A stretch of 13,895 bases of DNA, from NCBI GenBank assembly GCA_035690425.1, contig DASSKO010000142.1, forward strand, positions 1 to 13,895, given 5' to 3'. The stretch is from DASSKO01 sp035690425 (lineage in GTDB: Bacteria > Actinomycetota > Actinomycetes > Propionibacteriales > Nocardioidaceae). Shown piece after piece: positions 6,185-13,895 of this stretch. The notes under the pieces are model-generated. The model had not been told where the DNA came from. It saw only the letters and a list, made by a program, of their open reading frames with translations, and did not search any database. Position 1 is the first letter of the stretch. The number at the start of each line of letters is the position of its first letter. Position numbers and translations under genes: made by a program.

Positions 6185-7350
6185 CCACCGGATCCACCGT
6201 CCCGGTCCGCAGCGGGCTCCGGGGGCGAGACTTCACCCTGCTGCTGCTGGCGACCTTCGGTGCCCTCAGCAACTACGCACCGCTGCTCTCGGTCGTGCCG
6301 CTGTGGGCAGCCGCCGGTGGCAGCGGAGGCACCGGCGTCGGCGCGACCACCGGCGTCGTGATGGGCACCACGGTCCTCACCCAGCTCTCGATGGGCAGGT
6401 TGCTGCGGTTGCTGACCTTGCGCCGCATGCTCGGGCTCGGGGCGCTGCTGCTGGGCGCGGTCACTCCCGCCTACGCGCTGTCGTCCGCACTGGCGCCGGT
6501 GCTGGCCGTCTCCGCGGTGCGCGGCGTCGGCTTCGCGATGGTCGTCGTCGCTGGCAGCGCCTTGGTCGCGGAGCTAATTCCACGCCAGCAATGGGGCAAG
6601 GGCGCCGGTGTCTACGGCCTGGCGGCGGGGCTGCCCAGTGTCGTCTGCCTGCCGCTCGGCGTCTGGGTCGCCCAGGAGGTCGGCTTCGTCCCGGTGTTCC
6701 TCGCCGCCAGCGGGTTGTGCCTGCTGTCGGTCCCGCTGGTGCTGGCGATGTCCGGGAACCGACGCGCCCGTCCTGAGCCGGTCGCTGATCGTCCGGACCG
6801 GCGCACCCGCGTCCCGCTTCGCCCGCTCGGAGGCCCGTGGGTGCTGTTGCTGGCCGCGGCGTTCGCCCTGGGTGGGGTGGCGACGTTCCTGCCCCTCGCG
6901 CTGGCCAGCCCGGGGGTCGCCTCGGCAGCCTTGCTGACGCTGTCGGTGTGCATGATCGCCGGCCGCTGGAGCGCCGGTGCGCTCGGTGACGTGCTCGGGT
7001 CGGGCCGGCTGCTGCCACCGGCCGTGGCACTCGCCGCGGCCGGGATGGGAGGCCTGGCCCTCGGCGTCGAGTACGGCGGAACGGTCGCGATGGTCGCCGC
7101 AGCGTTCTACGGCCTCGGCTTCGGCGCGGTGCAGAACGACACGCTGGTAGTGATGCTGCACCGCGCCGGCGCGCACGGCCACGGGGTCGCCAGCACCGTC
7201 TGGAACGTCGCCTACGACGCGGGAACCGGCGCAGGTGCGGTGCTGCTGGGCGTGCTGGTGGCTACGGCCGGCCACACCTGGGCCTTCACCGCGGCCGCGG
7301 TCGCGATCGCGGCGACCGCACCGGCCGCCTGGCTGCAGGCACGCCGCTGA
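6181..7350 (+). CDS. Major facilitator superfamily transporter
   Basis: About 389 residues from GTG 6181, largely hydrophobic, with about 12 predicted membrane segments: six before and six after a basic cytoplasmic loop at about residues 189-217 (RRARPEPVADRPDRRTR). The second half contains AGRWSAGALGDVLGSGRLL at about 260-278, which fits the MFS motif A between helices 8 and 9; the first-half copy (MGRLLRLLTLRRML) is degenerate. The substrate cannot be told; drug/metabolite efflux is the default guess for such proteins. In-frame GTGs at 6127 and 6109 are alternative starts; the latter has an AGAGG eight bases upstream and would add 24 residues. It is the only rightward gene in the middle of the block, diverges from rplS and converges on trmD with 6 bp between the stop codons. 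Confidence 0.85.
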   Translation: MTTGSTVPVRSGLRGRDFTLLLLATFGALSNYAPLLSVVPLWAAAGGSGGTGVGATTGVVMGTTVLTQLSMGRLLRLLTLRRMLGLGALLLGAVTPAYALSSALAPVLAVSAVRGVGFAMVVVAGSALVAELIPRQQWGKGAGVYGLAAGLPSVVCLPLGVWVAQEVGFVPVFLAASGLCLLSVPLVLAMSGNRRARPEPVADRPDRRTRVPLRPLGGPWVLLLAAAFALGGVATFLPLALASPGVASAALLTLSVCMIAGRWSAGALGDVLGSGRLLPPAVALAAAGMGGLALGVEYGGTVAMVAAAFYGLGFGAVQNDTLVVMLHRAGAHGHGVASTVWNVAYDAGTGAGAVLLGVLVATAGHTWAFTAAAVAIAATAPAAWLQARR

Positions 7351-7356
7351 CCGCCC

Positions 7357-8148
7357 TCAGCCATCCGACCGGCCGTCCTCGTCATCCGCGGACCGGCAGC
7401 GGCGGAGGACGTCTCGGTCGTGGCCGTCCCACACCTCGGCCGGGACCCGCTCGATCAGGTCAGGGCGCCGTTCCGCCGTACGCCGCAGTGCTTGGTCGCG
7501 GCGCCAGCGCGCCACCCTGCCGTGATGCCCCGACAGCAGCACCTCAGGTACGTCGAGACCGCGCCAGAAGGATGGCTTCGTGTACACGGGGTATTCGAGC
7601 AGCCCGCCGCCTGCTGTGGTGGAGTGCGACTCCTCCGACAACGACTCCGGGTTGCCCATGAAGCCCGGCAGCAGCCGCGCGACCGCCTCGATGACGACGA
7701 GGGCGGCCACCTCGCCGCCCGCGAGCACATAGTCGCCGATGCTGATCTCGTCGACCGGCATCCGCGTCGACGCATGCTCGACCACCCGCTGGTCGATGCC
7801 TTCGTAGCGCCCGCACGCGAACAGCAACCATGGCTCGACGGCCAGCTCGTCGGCCACCGACTGGGTGAACGTCCGCCCGGACGGGGTCAACAGCAGCAGC
7901 CGAGGCGCGGGGGGTGTCTGCGGTGGCGCGATCGCGTCCAGCGCCGCGCCCCAGGGTTCGGGCTTCATCACCATGCCGGCGCCGCCGCCGTACGGCGTGT
8001 CGTCGGTGGTGTGGTGCCGGTCGTCGGTCCACTGGCGGAGGTCGTGGGTGCGCAGGTCGAGCAGTCCGGTCGCGCGCGCCTTGCCCACGAGCGACAGCTC
8101 GAGCGGCGCCAGGTACTCGGGGAAGATCGAGACCACGTCGATGCGCAC
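7357..8148 (-). CDS. trmD: tRNA (guanine-N1)-methyltransferase TrmD
   Basis: A 263-residue SPOUT-family enzyme that methylates G37 of tRNAs reading CNN codons, using S-adenosylmethionine, and so prevents +1 frameshifts. Seen are the N-terminal IDVVSIFPEYL, the knot elements LLTPSGRTFTQ, LLFACGRYEGIDQRV and EISIGDYVLAGGE, and the C-terminal tRNA-binding part with PVYTKPSFWRGLDVPEVLLSG. GTG 8148 is preferred because an AGGGGAG lies eight bases upstream and the protein then starts VRIDVV like its homologues; GTG 8157 would overlap the rimM stop as GTGA but leaves no spacing for that ribosome binding site. It is the last gene of the rpsP-khpA-rimM-trmD series. Confidence 0.97.
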   Translation of the reverse strand: MRIDVVSIFPEYLAPLELSLVGKARATGLLDLRTHDLRQWTDDRHHTTDDTPYGGGAGMVMKPEPWGAALDAIAPPQTPPAPRLLLLTPSGRTFTQSVADELAVEPWLLFACGRYEGIDQRVVEHASTRMPVDEISIGDYVLAGGEVAALVVIEAVARLLPGFMGNPESLSEESHSTTAGGGLLEYPVYTKPSFWRGLDVPEVLLSGHHGRVARWRRDQALRRTAERRPDLIERVPAEVWDGHDRDVLRRCRSADDEDGRSDG

Positions 8149-8153
8149 GAGGA

Positions 8154-8684
8154 TCACTCCCCTGCCGACTCAGCGGCGTCGGGGTACAGCAGGCCGGGCC
8201 GGTCGGCGACGACCAGCCGGCCCGCCTCCAGGTCGACCTCGGGCACCAGCGCCGTCACGAACGGCACCAGCGCCTCACCGCCGTCGTCCCGGCGTACCCG
8301 GAGCAGGTCGTGGGCCGGGGCCGGCTGCACCTCGGCCACCTCACCGACCTCGTCACCGGTCGCGGTCAGGACGCGCAGCCCGACGAGCTGGTGGGCATAG
8401 AAGGCGTCCGGGTCGTCGTCGTCGCTGTCCTCGCTCGTCGCGGTAAGCAGCACTCCGCGCAACCCCTCGGCGGCCGTCCGGTCTGGCACCTCGGCGAACC
8501 TCACCAGCAGCCGGCCGCTGTGCGGACGGGTCGCCTCGATGGTCAGCGGACCGGCCGAGACGGGGTCGGTGCCCACCACCGCACCGACGGTGAACCGCGA
8601 CGCGGGATCGTCGGTGCGCAGGTCGACCGAGATCTCACCCCGAATGCCGTGCGCGCGGCCGATTCGGCCAATCACCACGTCCAC
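8154..8684 (-). CDS. rimM: 16S rRNA processing protein RimM
   Basis: A 176-residue ribosome maturation factor (usual about 170-180) that binds the 30S head through S19 and helps late 16S folding. The N-terminal RimM domain begins VDVVIGRIGRAHGIRGEISVD and the C-terminal PRC-barrel begins at about residue 94 with FYAHQLVGLRV, ending in LVVADRPGLLYP. A run of acidic residues (SEDSDDDDPD) links the two domains. GTG 8684 has AAGGAG seven bases upstream. Five bases separate it from trmD, indicating one transcript, while the 136 bp gap on the khpA side contains an unusual palindrome. Confidence 0.96.
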   Translation of the reverse strand: MDVVIGRIGRAHGIRGEISVDLRTDDPASRFTVGAVVGTDPVSAGPLTIEATRPHSGRLLVRFAEVPDRTAAEGLRGVLLTATSEDSDDDDPDAFYAHQLVGLRVLTATGDEVGEVAEVQPAPAHDLLRVRRDDGGEALVPFVTALVPEVDLEAGRLVVADRPGLLYPDAAESAGE

Positions 8685-8706
8685 GCAGCCTCTCCTTGCG
8701 GATATG

Positions 8707-8746
8707 CGTGACGCGCCAAACTCACCGCAGAGTTTGGCGCGTCACG
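8707..8746. repeat. Perfect 17-bp inverted repeat, 6-base loop
   Basis: The left arm CGTGACGCGCCAAACTC (8707-8723) and its exact complement (8730-8746) flank the loop ACCGCA. A perfect 17-bp stem is far stronger than any other structure in the window. It lies within the rpsP-trmD operon, 22 bases upstream of the rimM start. No T-run follows the stem on either strand, so it is not a canonical intrinsic terminator, although it could pause transcription, block exonucleases to change transcript ratios, or be a dispersed palindromic repeat. Confidence 0.95.
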
Positions 8747-8759
8747 ACTGAGTTGTGCG

Positions 8760-8845
8760 GGCTAGCGCCTCCGGTCGACGTCGACGCTGAGCCGGATGCT
8801 TCGCCTCCGCCGACCGTCGGCTAGCGCCTCCGGTCGACGTCGACG
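8760..8845. repeat. 27-bp direct repeat duplicating the khpA 3' end
   Basis: The last codons and TAG of khpA (8819-8845) are repeated exactly, on the same strand, at 8760-8786, 59 bases downstream of the gene end. The copies are separated by 32 unrelated bases (8787-8818). Because 59 is not a multiple of three, the second copy is out of frame and non-coding. Each copy includes the 12-base palindrome GTCGACGTCGAC. The layout resembles the duplicated gene end left by site-specific integration, or a slippage product; the sequence does not decide. Confidence 0.9.
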
Positions 8846-9063
8846 AAGTCGACCCGCGCTCCACCCTTGCCCGCGAGCGCACCGATGACGGTGCGCAGCG
8901 CGGTGGCGGTGCGACCGGAGCGGCCGATCACCTTGCCGAGATCGTCGGGGTGGACGCGTACCTCGAGCAACCGGCCACGGCGGGTGTCGTTGGAGCGCAC
9001 GCTGACGTCGTCGGGATGGCGGACGATGCCACGCACGAGATGCTCCAGTGCCTCCGCCAGCAC
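8821..9063 (-). CDS. khpA: KH-domain RNA-binding protein KhpA (YlqC family)
   Basis: An 80-residue single KH-domain protein (usual length 75-80). The nucleic-acid binding loop is GRSG at 47-50 within DLGKVIGRSGRTATALRT, and the chain ends ARVDFVDVDRRR. In Gram-positives KhpA forms a complex with KhpB/Jag and binds many RNAs; that role is inferred. GTG 9063 gives VLAEALEHLVRGIV, matching the family start, with only 5 bp to the rpsP stop, so it is co-transcribed with rpsP. Its 3' end is duplicated just downstream (see the 27-bp repeat), but the gene is intact. Confidence 0.95.
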   Translation of the reverse strand: MLAEALEHLVRGIVRHPDDVSVRSNDTRRGRLLEVRVHPDDLGKVIGRSGRTATALRTVIGALAGKGGARVDFVDVDRRR

Positions 9064-9068
9064 CGGGC

Positions 9069-9593
9069 TCAGGCCTCGGGCTTCTGCGTGTCGGCGTTGC
9101 TCTCCGCCGCCGGCGCCGCGGCTGCAGCGGCCTCGTCAGCCGGTGCCTCCTCCGCCGGGGTCTCCTCGGCCGGGGCCTTGGCCCCGTCGGCGGCCGGCTG
9201 CGCGGCAGCCTTCTTGGTCTTCCTGCTCGTCACGGCCTCGGCCCTAGGCTCGGACTGGGCGTCCTTGAGGGCCTCGTTGAAGATCTCGGTCTTGTCGCGC
9301 TTGGGCTCGGCGACCTTCATCGGAGCAGGAGCCGGCATGCCCTTGAACTGCTGCCAGTCTCCGGTCACCTTCAGCAGCGCGGCCACGGGCTCGCTCGGCT
9401 GGGCCCCGACGCCGAGCCAGTACTGGGCGCGTTCGGAGTTGACCTGGATGACCGAGGGGTCGGCCTTCGGGTTGTAGGTGCCGATCTCCTCGAGCACTCG
9501 ACCATCGCGCTTCTTGCGCGAGTCCACGGCAACGATGCGGTAGAACGGCGCACGGACCTTGCCCATGCGCTTCAGGCGAATCTTGACGGCCAC
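9069..9593 (-). CDS. rpsP: 30S ribosomal protein S16 with Ala/Glu-rich C-terminal extension
   Basis: A 174-residue S16. Residues 1-80 are the conserved domain: MAVKIRLKRMGKVRAPFYRIVAVDSRKKRDGRVLEEIGTYNP and the WLGVGAQPSEPVAALL end. Residues from about 100 on are a charged linker (KRDKTEIFNEALKDAQSEPR), a basic patch (SRKTKKAAAQ) and a long Ala/Glu/Pro tail. E. coli S16 has about 82 residues; long tails are known in Actinobacteria. GTG 9593 is used, with GGGAGA about ten bases upstream. It is the first gene of the rpsP-khpA-rimM-trmD operon and is preceded by a leader of about 125 bases. Confidence 0.97.
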   Translation of the reverse strand: MAVKIRLKRMGKVRAPFYRIVAVDSRKKRDGRVLEEIGTYNPKADPSVIQVNSERAQYWLGVGAQPSEPVAALLKVTGDWQQFKGMPAPAPMKVAEPKRDKTEIFNEALKDAQSEPRAEAVTSRKTKKAAAQPAADGAKAPAEETPAEEAPADEAAAAAAPAAESNADTQKPEA

Positions 9594-9725
9594 GGGTGTG
9601 GTGTCTCCCTAACGAGTTGATGTGGGTGAGAACCGCCACCCTGCGTGGGGACACGGGGCGGGGGCCGCTCGGTGGAAACGCCGGGGCAGCTGAGAGGGGT
9701 CTGCTCACGACGGACTCAACCGACC

Positions 9726-9756
9726 ATTGTGCCAGATCGCACCCGATGCGCTCCAA
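9726..9756 (-). promoter_or_regulatory. Putative promoter of the rpsP operon
   Basis: Leftward -10 CACAAT (9726-9731) and -35 TTGGAG (9751-9756) with a long 19-base spacer. The core TGGCACAATGGTCGGT (9719-9734) is shared at 14 of 16 positions with the region upstream of rplS. Transcription would start near 9719, leaving a leader of about 125 bases that contains a small CACCC/GGGTG stem-loop near 9624-9641. Confidence 0.55.
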
Positions 9757-9810
9757 CCGGCAGGCGCTCGATCAGCCGGGCGCCGACCAGTGAGCGCACC
9801 CACGACGACC

Positions 9811-10887
9811 TCAGCGGACCACGTGCCCCCGCAAGATCACCCGCGACGGGTACGCCAGCACGGACAGGTCTGCGAGCGGATCGGCGGGATAGACGACGAG
9901 GTCGGCCGGTGCGCCTTCCTCCAGTGTCGCGGGTACGCCGAGCCAGGCGCGAGCACGCCACGACGCGGCGCCCAGCGCGTCGTAGGTCGACAACCCGTAG
10001 GTGACCAGCTCCGCGACCTCTGCGGCGATCATGCCGTGCGGCAGCACTCCCCCGGCGTCGGTGCCGGCGAAGATCGCCACCCCAGCCTCGTAGGCGGCGC
10101 CGATGGACGCCCGGCGCCGCTCGAAGAGGCCGGTCAGGTGGTCCGCGAACACGGGAAACTTCTCGGCCGCGGCCGACGCGTACCCGGGAAAGTTCTCCAG
10201 CTGCTTGGCGGTCGGGACCAGCGGCACGCCGTTCGCGACCATGCTGTCGATCAGGTCCGGGGAGATCCCGGTGCCGTGCTCGATGCAGTCCACTCCGGCG
10301 GCGACCAGGTCGCGCATCGCCTGCTCGCCGAAGACGTGCGCGGTCACCCGCGCCCCGTGCTCGTGTGCCGTGCTGACGGCCGCGGCCAGCGCATCCGGCG
10401 GCCACAGCGGGGCGAGGTCACCGACCGCTCGGTCGATCCAGTCCCCGACGAGCTTCACCCAGCCGTCCCCCCGATCGGCCTCGGCAGCGACGTACTCGGG
10501 CAGCTCGTGCGGCTCGATCTCGTGCGCGAAGTTGCGGATGTAGCGCTTGGGCCGTGCGATGTGCCGTCCCGCGCGGACGATGCGGGGCAGATCCTCGCGC
10601 TCGTCGATCCAGCGGGTGTCGGAGGGGACACCGCAGTCGCGGAGCAGCAGGGCTCCGGTCTCCCGGTTGTCGAGCGCCTGTTGCTCCTGCACCGCTTCCG
10701 GTACGGCGCCCTCCTCGTCGAGCCCCACGTGACAGTGGGCGTCGACCAAGCCGGGCACGATCCAGCCCTCGGCGACCGTGGTCGCATTACCGGGCGGCCG
10801 ATGCGTGATCCGCCCGTCGACGACGTAGAGCTCACCGCGACCACCGTCGGGCAGCACGGTGCCCCGGACCCGCAGGCTCTCGCTCAT
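9811..10887 (-). CDS. Metal-dependent amidohydrolase family protein
   Basis: A 358-residue member of the amidohydrolase superfamily (TIM barrel with a metal site). The ligands can be placed: H51 and H53 in VDAHCHVG, a probable metal-bridging carbamylated lysine K145 in GWVKLVGDW, H184 in VTAHVFG, H204 in CIEHGTG and the catalytic D277 in FAGTDAGG. A small beta-sandwich is formed by the N- and C-terminal parts (GELYVVDGRI; ADLVVYPADPLADL). There is no signal peptide, so it is cytoplasmic. The substrate is unknown; relatives include imidazolonepropionase- and dipeptidase-like enzymes. ATG 10887 is preferred over the TTG just before it. It follows ffh by 33 bp on the same strand, and from memory a similar gene (Rv2915c) adjoins ffh in M. 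tuberculosis. Confidence 0.9.
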   Translation of the reverse strand: MSESLRVRGTVLPDGGRGELYVVDGRITHRPPGNATTVAEGWIVPGLVDAHCHVGLDEEGAVPEAVQEQQALDNRETGALLLRDCGVPSDTRWIDEREDLPRIVRAGRHIARPKRYIRNFAHEIEPHELPEYVAAEADRGDGWVKLVGDWIDRAVGDLAPLWPPDALAAAVSTAHEHGARVTAHVFGEQAMRDLVAAGVDCIEHGTGISPDLIDSMVANGVPLVPTAKQLENFPGYASAAAEKFPVFADHLTGLFERRRASIGAAYEAGVAIFAGTDAGGVLPHGMIAAEVAELVTYGLSTYDALGAASWRARAWLGVPATLEEGAPADLVVYPADPLADLSVLAYPSRVILRGHVVR

Positions 10888-10920
10888 CAAGGCACCGTAG
10901 CGGCCCCCGTAGCGGCCTAG

Positions 10921-12489
<1,569 letters not shown>

Positions 12490-12538
12490 AGGTATGGGTC
12501 CTCGAGGTGGTGGTTCGGGTGCGTCGGGCGTTCGGCCC

Positions 12539-12599
12539 AGGGTACGTCAGGAGGGTGCGGGACCGGGTGGAAGCATGGCCGCGCCCGTTCGACGTACCC
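12539..12599. promoter_or_regulatory. Outward-facing 9-mer pair between ffh and pepN
   Basis: GACGTACCC occurs on the minus strand (12540-12548) and on the plus strand (12591-12599), each pointing towards the gene it precedes, 42 bases apart. The TACCCT (12539-12544, leftward) and TACCCG (12595-12600, rightward) parts could serve as -10 boxes, placing starts about 43 bases before ffh and about 19 bases before pepN. No good -35 hexamers are seen. The pair could instead be an operator. Confidence 0.4.
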
Positions 12600-12625
12600 G
12601 GCCGACGACACCAAGGGAGCGCGCC

Positions 12626-13895
12626 GTGCCAGAACACAACCTGACCGTCGAGGAGACCCGGGAGCGCGGCCGGCTGCTGCGCGTCGAGAGCTACCACGTC
12701 GCGCTGGACCTGCGCCGTGCCTGCGACGCCGCCATCGTCACGTTCGGGTCGGTGACGACGATCCGGTTCGCCTGCGCCTCACCGGGCGCAACGACCCACG
12801 TGGACCTGATCGCGTCGTCGGTGCGCTCGATCCTCCTCAACGGCCGCGAGCTCGACCCGGGTTCGGCGTTCGACGGTGCCCGCATCACCCTGCACGACCT
12901 CGCCGCGGTCAACGAGCTGACCGTCGACGCCGAGTGCCCCTACAGCCGCACGGGCGAAGGTCTGCACCGGTTCGTCGACCCGGTCGACGACGCGACCTAT
13001 CTCTACACCCACTACGAGCCGGCGGACGCCCGCCGGGTGTTCGCGAACTTCGAGCAGCCCGACCTCAAGGCGCCGTACCGGTTCGAGGTCACCGCGCCGG
13101 CCGGCTGGTCGGTGCTGAGCAACGCCCCGCTGTGCGGCGAGCCGGAACAGGTCATGGAGGGCATCGCGACCTGGCGGTTCCAGGAGACCCTGCCGATCTC
13201 CACCTACATCACCGCGGTCGTCGCCGGTCCCTACCACCACGTGCATGACCACTACGCGCGCGAGCTCCTGGACGGGTCGACCCTGGAGGTACCCCTCGGC
13301 GCGCTGTGTCGCGCCTCGCTGGCCGAGCACTTCGACTCGGGCGCGATCTTCACGGTGACCAAGCAGGGCTTGGACTTCTTCCACGACCACTTCGACTACC
13401 CGTACCCGTTCGGCTCGTACGACCAGGCGTTCGTGCCGGAGTACAACATCGGGGCCATGGAGAACCCCGGCTGTGTGACGTTCAAGGAGGACTTCGTCTT
13501 CCGGGGCAACGCCACCCGGGCGCAGTACGAGGGCCGCGCCAACGTGATCCTGCACGAGATGGCGCACATGTGGTTCGGCGACCTCGTCACCATGCGGTGG
13601 TGGGACGACCTGTGGCTGAAGGAGTCGTTCGCCGACTACATGGGCGCGCTCGCGCTGGTCGAGGCTACGGAGTTCACCGACGGCTGGATCACGTTCGCCA
13701 ACCAGCGCAAGACCAGGGCCTACCGGCAGGACCAGCTGCCCACCACCCATCCGGTCACCGCCGACATCGGTGACCTGGAGGACGCCAAGCTGAATTTCGA
13801 CGGCATCACCTACGCCAAGGGCGCTGCGGTGCTGAAGCAGCTGGCCGCCTACGTCGGCCGGGAGGCGTTCCTGGAGGGCGCGCGGCGCTACTTCA
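12626..13895 (+). CDS. pepN: Aminopeptidase N, M1 family (cut by right edge)
   Basis: The first 423 residues of an M1 zinc aminopeptidase that trims N-terminal residues from peptides in the cytoplasm; the family has about 850 residues, so half is visible. The N-terminal beta domain includes YLYTHYEPADARRVFANFEQPDLKAPY. The catalytic domain contains GAMEN (276-280), the zinc site H310-E311-M-A-H314 with E333 eighteen residues later (HExxH-x18-E), and the transition-state tyrosine Y396 in TYAKGAAVL. The glutamate motif reads WLKESFA, not the common WLNEGFA; from memory, this form is usual in actinobacterial enzymes. GTG 12626 has AAGGGAG six bases upstream (12613-12619). There is no signal peptide. 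It is divergent from ffh. Confidence 0.97.
   Translation, partial: MPEHNLTVEETRERGRLLRVESYHVALDLRRACDAAIVTFGSVTTIRFACASPGATTHVDLIASSVRSILLNGRELDPGSAFDGARITLHDLAAVNELTVDAECPYSRTGEGLHRFVDPVDDATYLYTHYEPADARRVFANFEQPDLKAPYRFEVTAPAGWSVLSNAPLCGEPEQVMEGIATWRFQETLPISTYITAVVAGPYHHVHDHYARELLDGSTLEVPLGALCRASLAEHFDSGAIFTVTKQGLDFFHDHFDYPYPFGSYDQAFVPEYNIGAMENPGCVTFKEDFVFRGNATRAQYEGRANVILHEMAHMWFGDLVTMRWWDDLWLKESFADYMGALALVEATEFTDGWITFANQRKTRAYRQDQLPTTHPVTADIGDLEDAKLNFDGITYAKGAAVLKQLAAYVGREAFLEGARRYF

Noticed and set aside
7374..7411. Inverted repeat CGTCCTC/GAGGACG near the end of trmD, as a bidirectional terminator for the convergent MFS and trmD genes
   Set aside because: Arms are only 7 bp with a 24-base loop, lie inside the trmD coding region, and no T-run follows.
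8747..8820. The palindromes and repeats after khpA as a CRISPR array or IS end
   Set aside because: There are only two direct copies with one 32-base spacer, the repeat is part of a coding gene, and no cas or transposase gene is nearby.
12779..13750. A 323-codon minus-strand frame opposite pepN
   Set aside because: It is a mirror of the pepN coding frame; the plus strand has GAMEN and HExxH-x18-E in order.

Overview
This 13.9 kb window is high-GC (roughly 70% by eye), with many GTG starts and genes joined by 1-4 base start/stop overlaps. Together with the gene set, this points to an actinobacterial chromosome. From memory, the order rpsP-khpA-rimM-trmD, rplS-lepB-rnhB-DUF2469, yraN-comM-dprA, and an amidohydrolase beside ffh follows the conserved block seen in Mycobacterium and Streptomyces. 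I cannot assign a genus. Most of the window is a core information-processing and protein-export locus, not an accessory island.

Layout from the right: a divergent pair, ffh (leftward) and a truncated pepN (rightward, running off the right edge), share a 136 bp promoter region. A metal-dependent amidohydrolase follows ffh after 33 bp. Next comes the leftward ribosome-maturation operon rpsP-khpA-rimM-trmD, interrupted between khpA and rimM by a 136 bp gap that holds a perfect 17-bp inverted repeat and a duplicated copy of the khpA 3' end. A rightward major-facilitator transporter converges on trmD with only 6 bp between the stops. Divergent from it runs a long leftward series: rplS, two tandem type I signal peptidases, rnhB, a DUF2469 gene and a small acidic hypothetical gene. 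After a 243 bp gap come yraN (UPF0102), comM (YifB-type AAA+ helicase) and the N-terminal part of dprA, cut by the left edge.

How the genes work together: rpsP, rplS, rimM and trmD supply ribosome parts, a 16S maturation factor and a tRNA methyltransferase. Ffh targets membrane and secreted proteins, and the two signal peptidases cleave their leaders. RnhB removes RNA from DNA. ComM and DprA act in natural transformation and recombination.

I did not find an undescribed multi-gene system. No CRISPR array, toxin-antitoxin pair, phage gene, transposase or tRNA was recognised. The points worth a second look are non-coding: the 17-bp palindrome and the 27-bp duplication behind khpA, a nearly identical 16-bp promoter core upstream of both rpsP and rplS (each followed by a leader of over 100 bases), outward-facing identical 9-mers between ffh and pepN, and an internal 18-bp tandem repeat in the acidic hypothetical gene.
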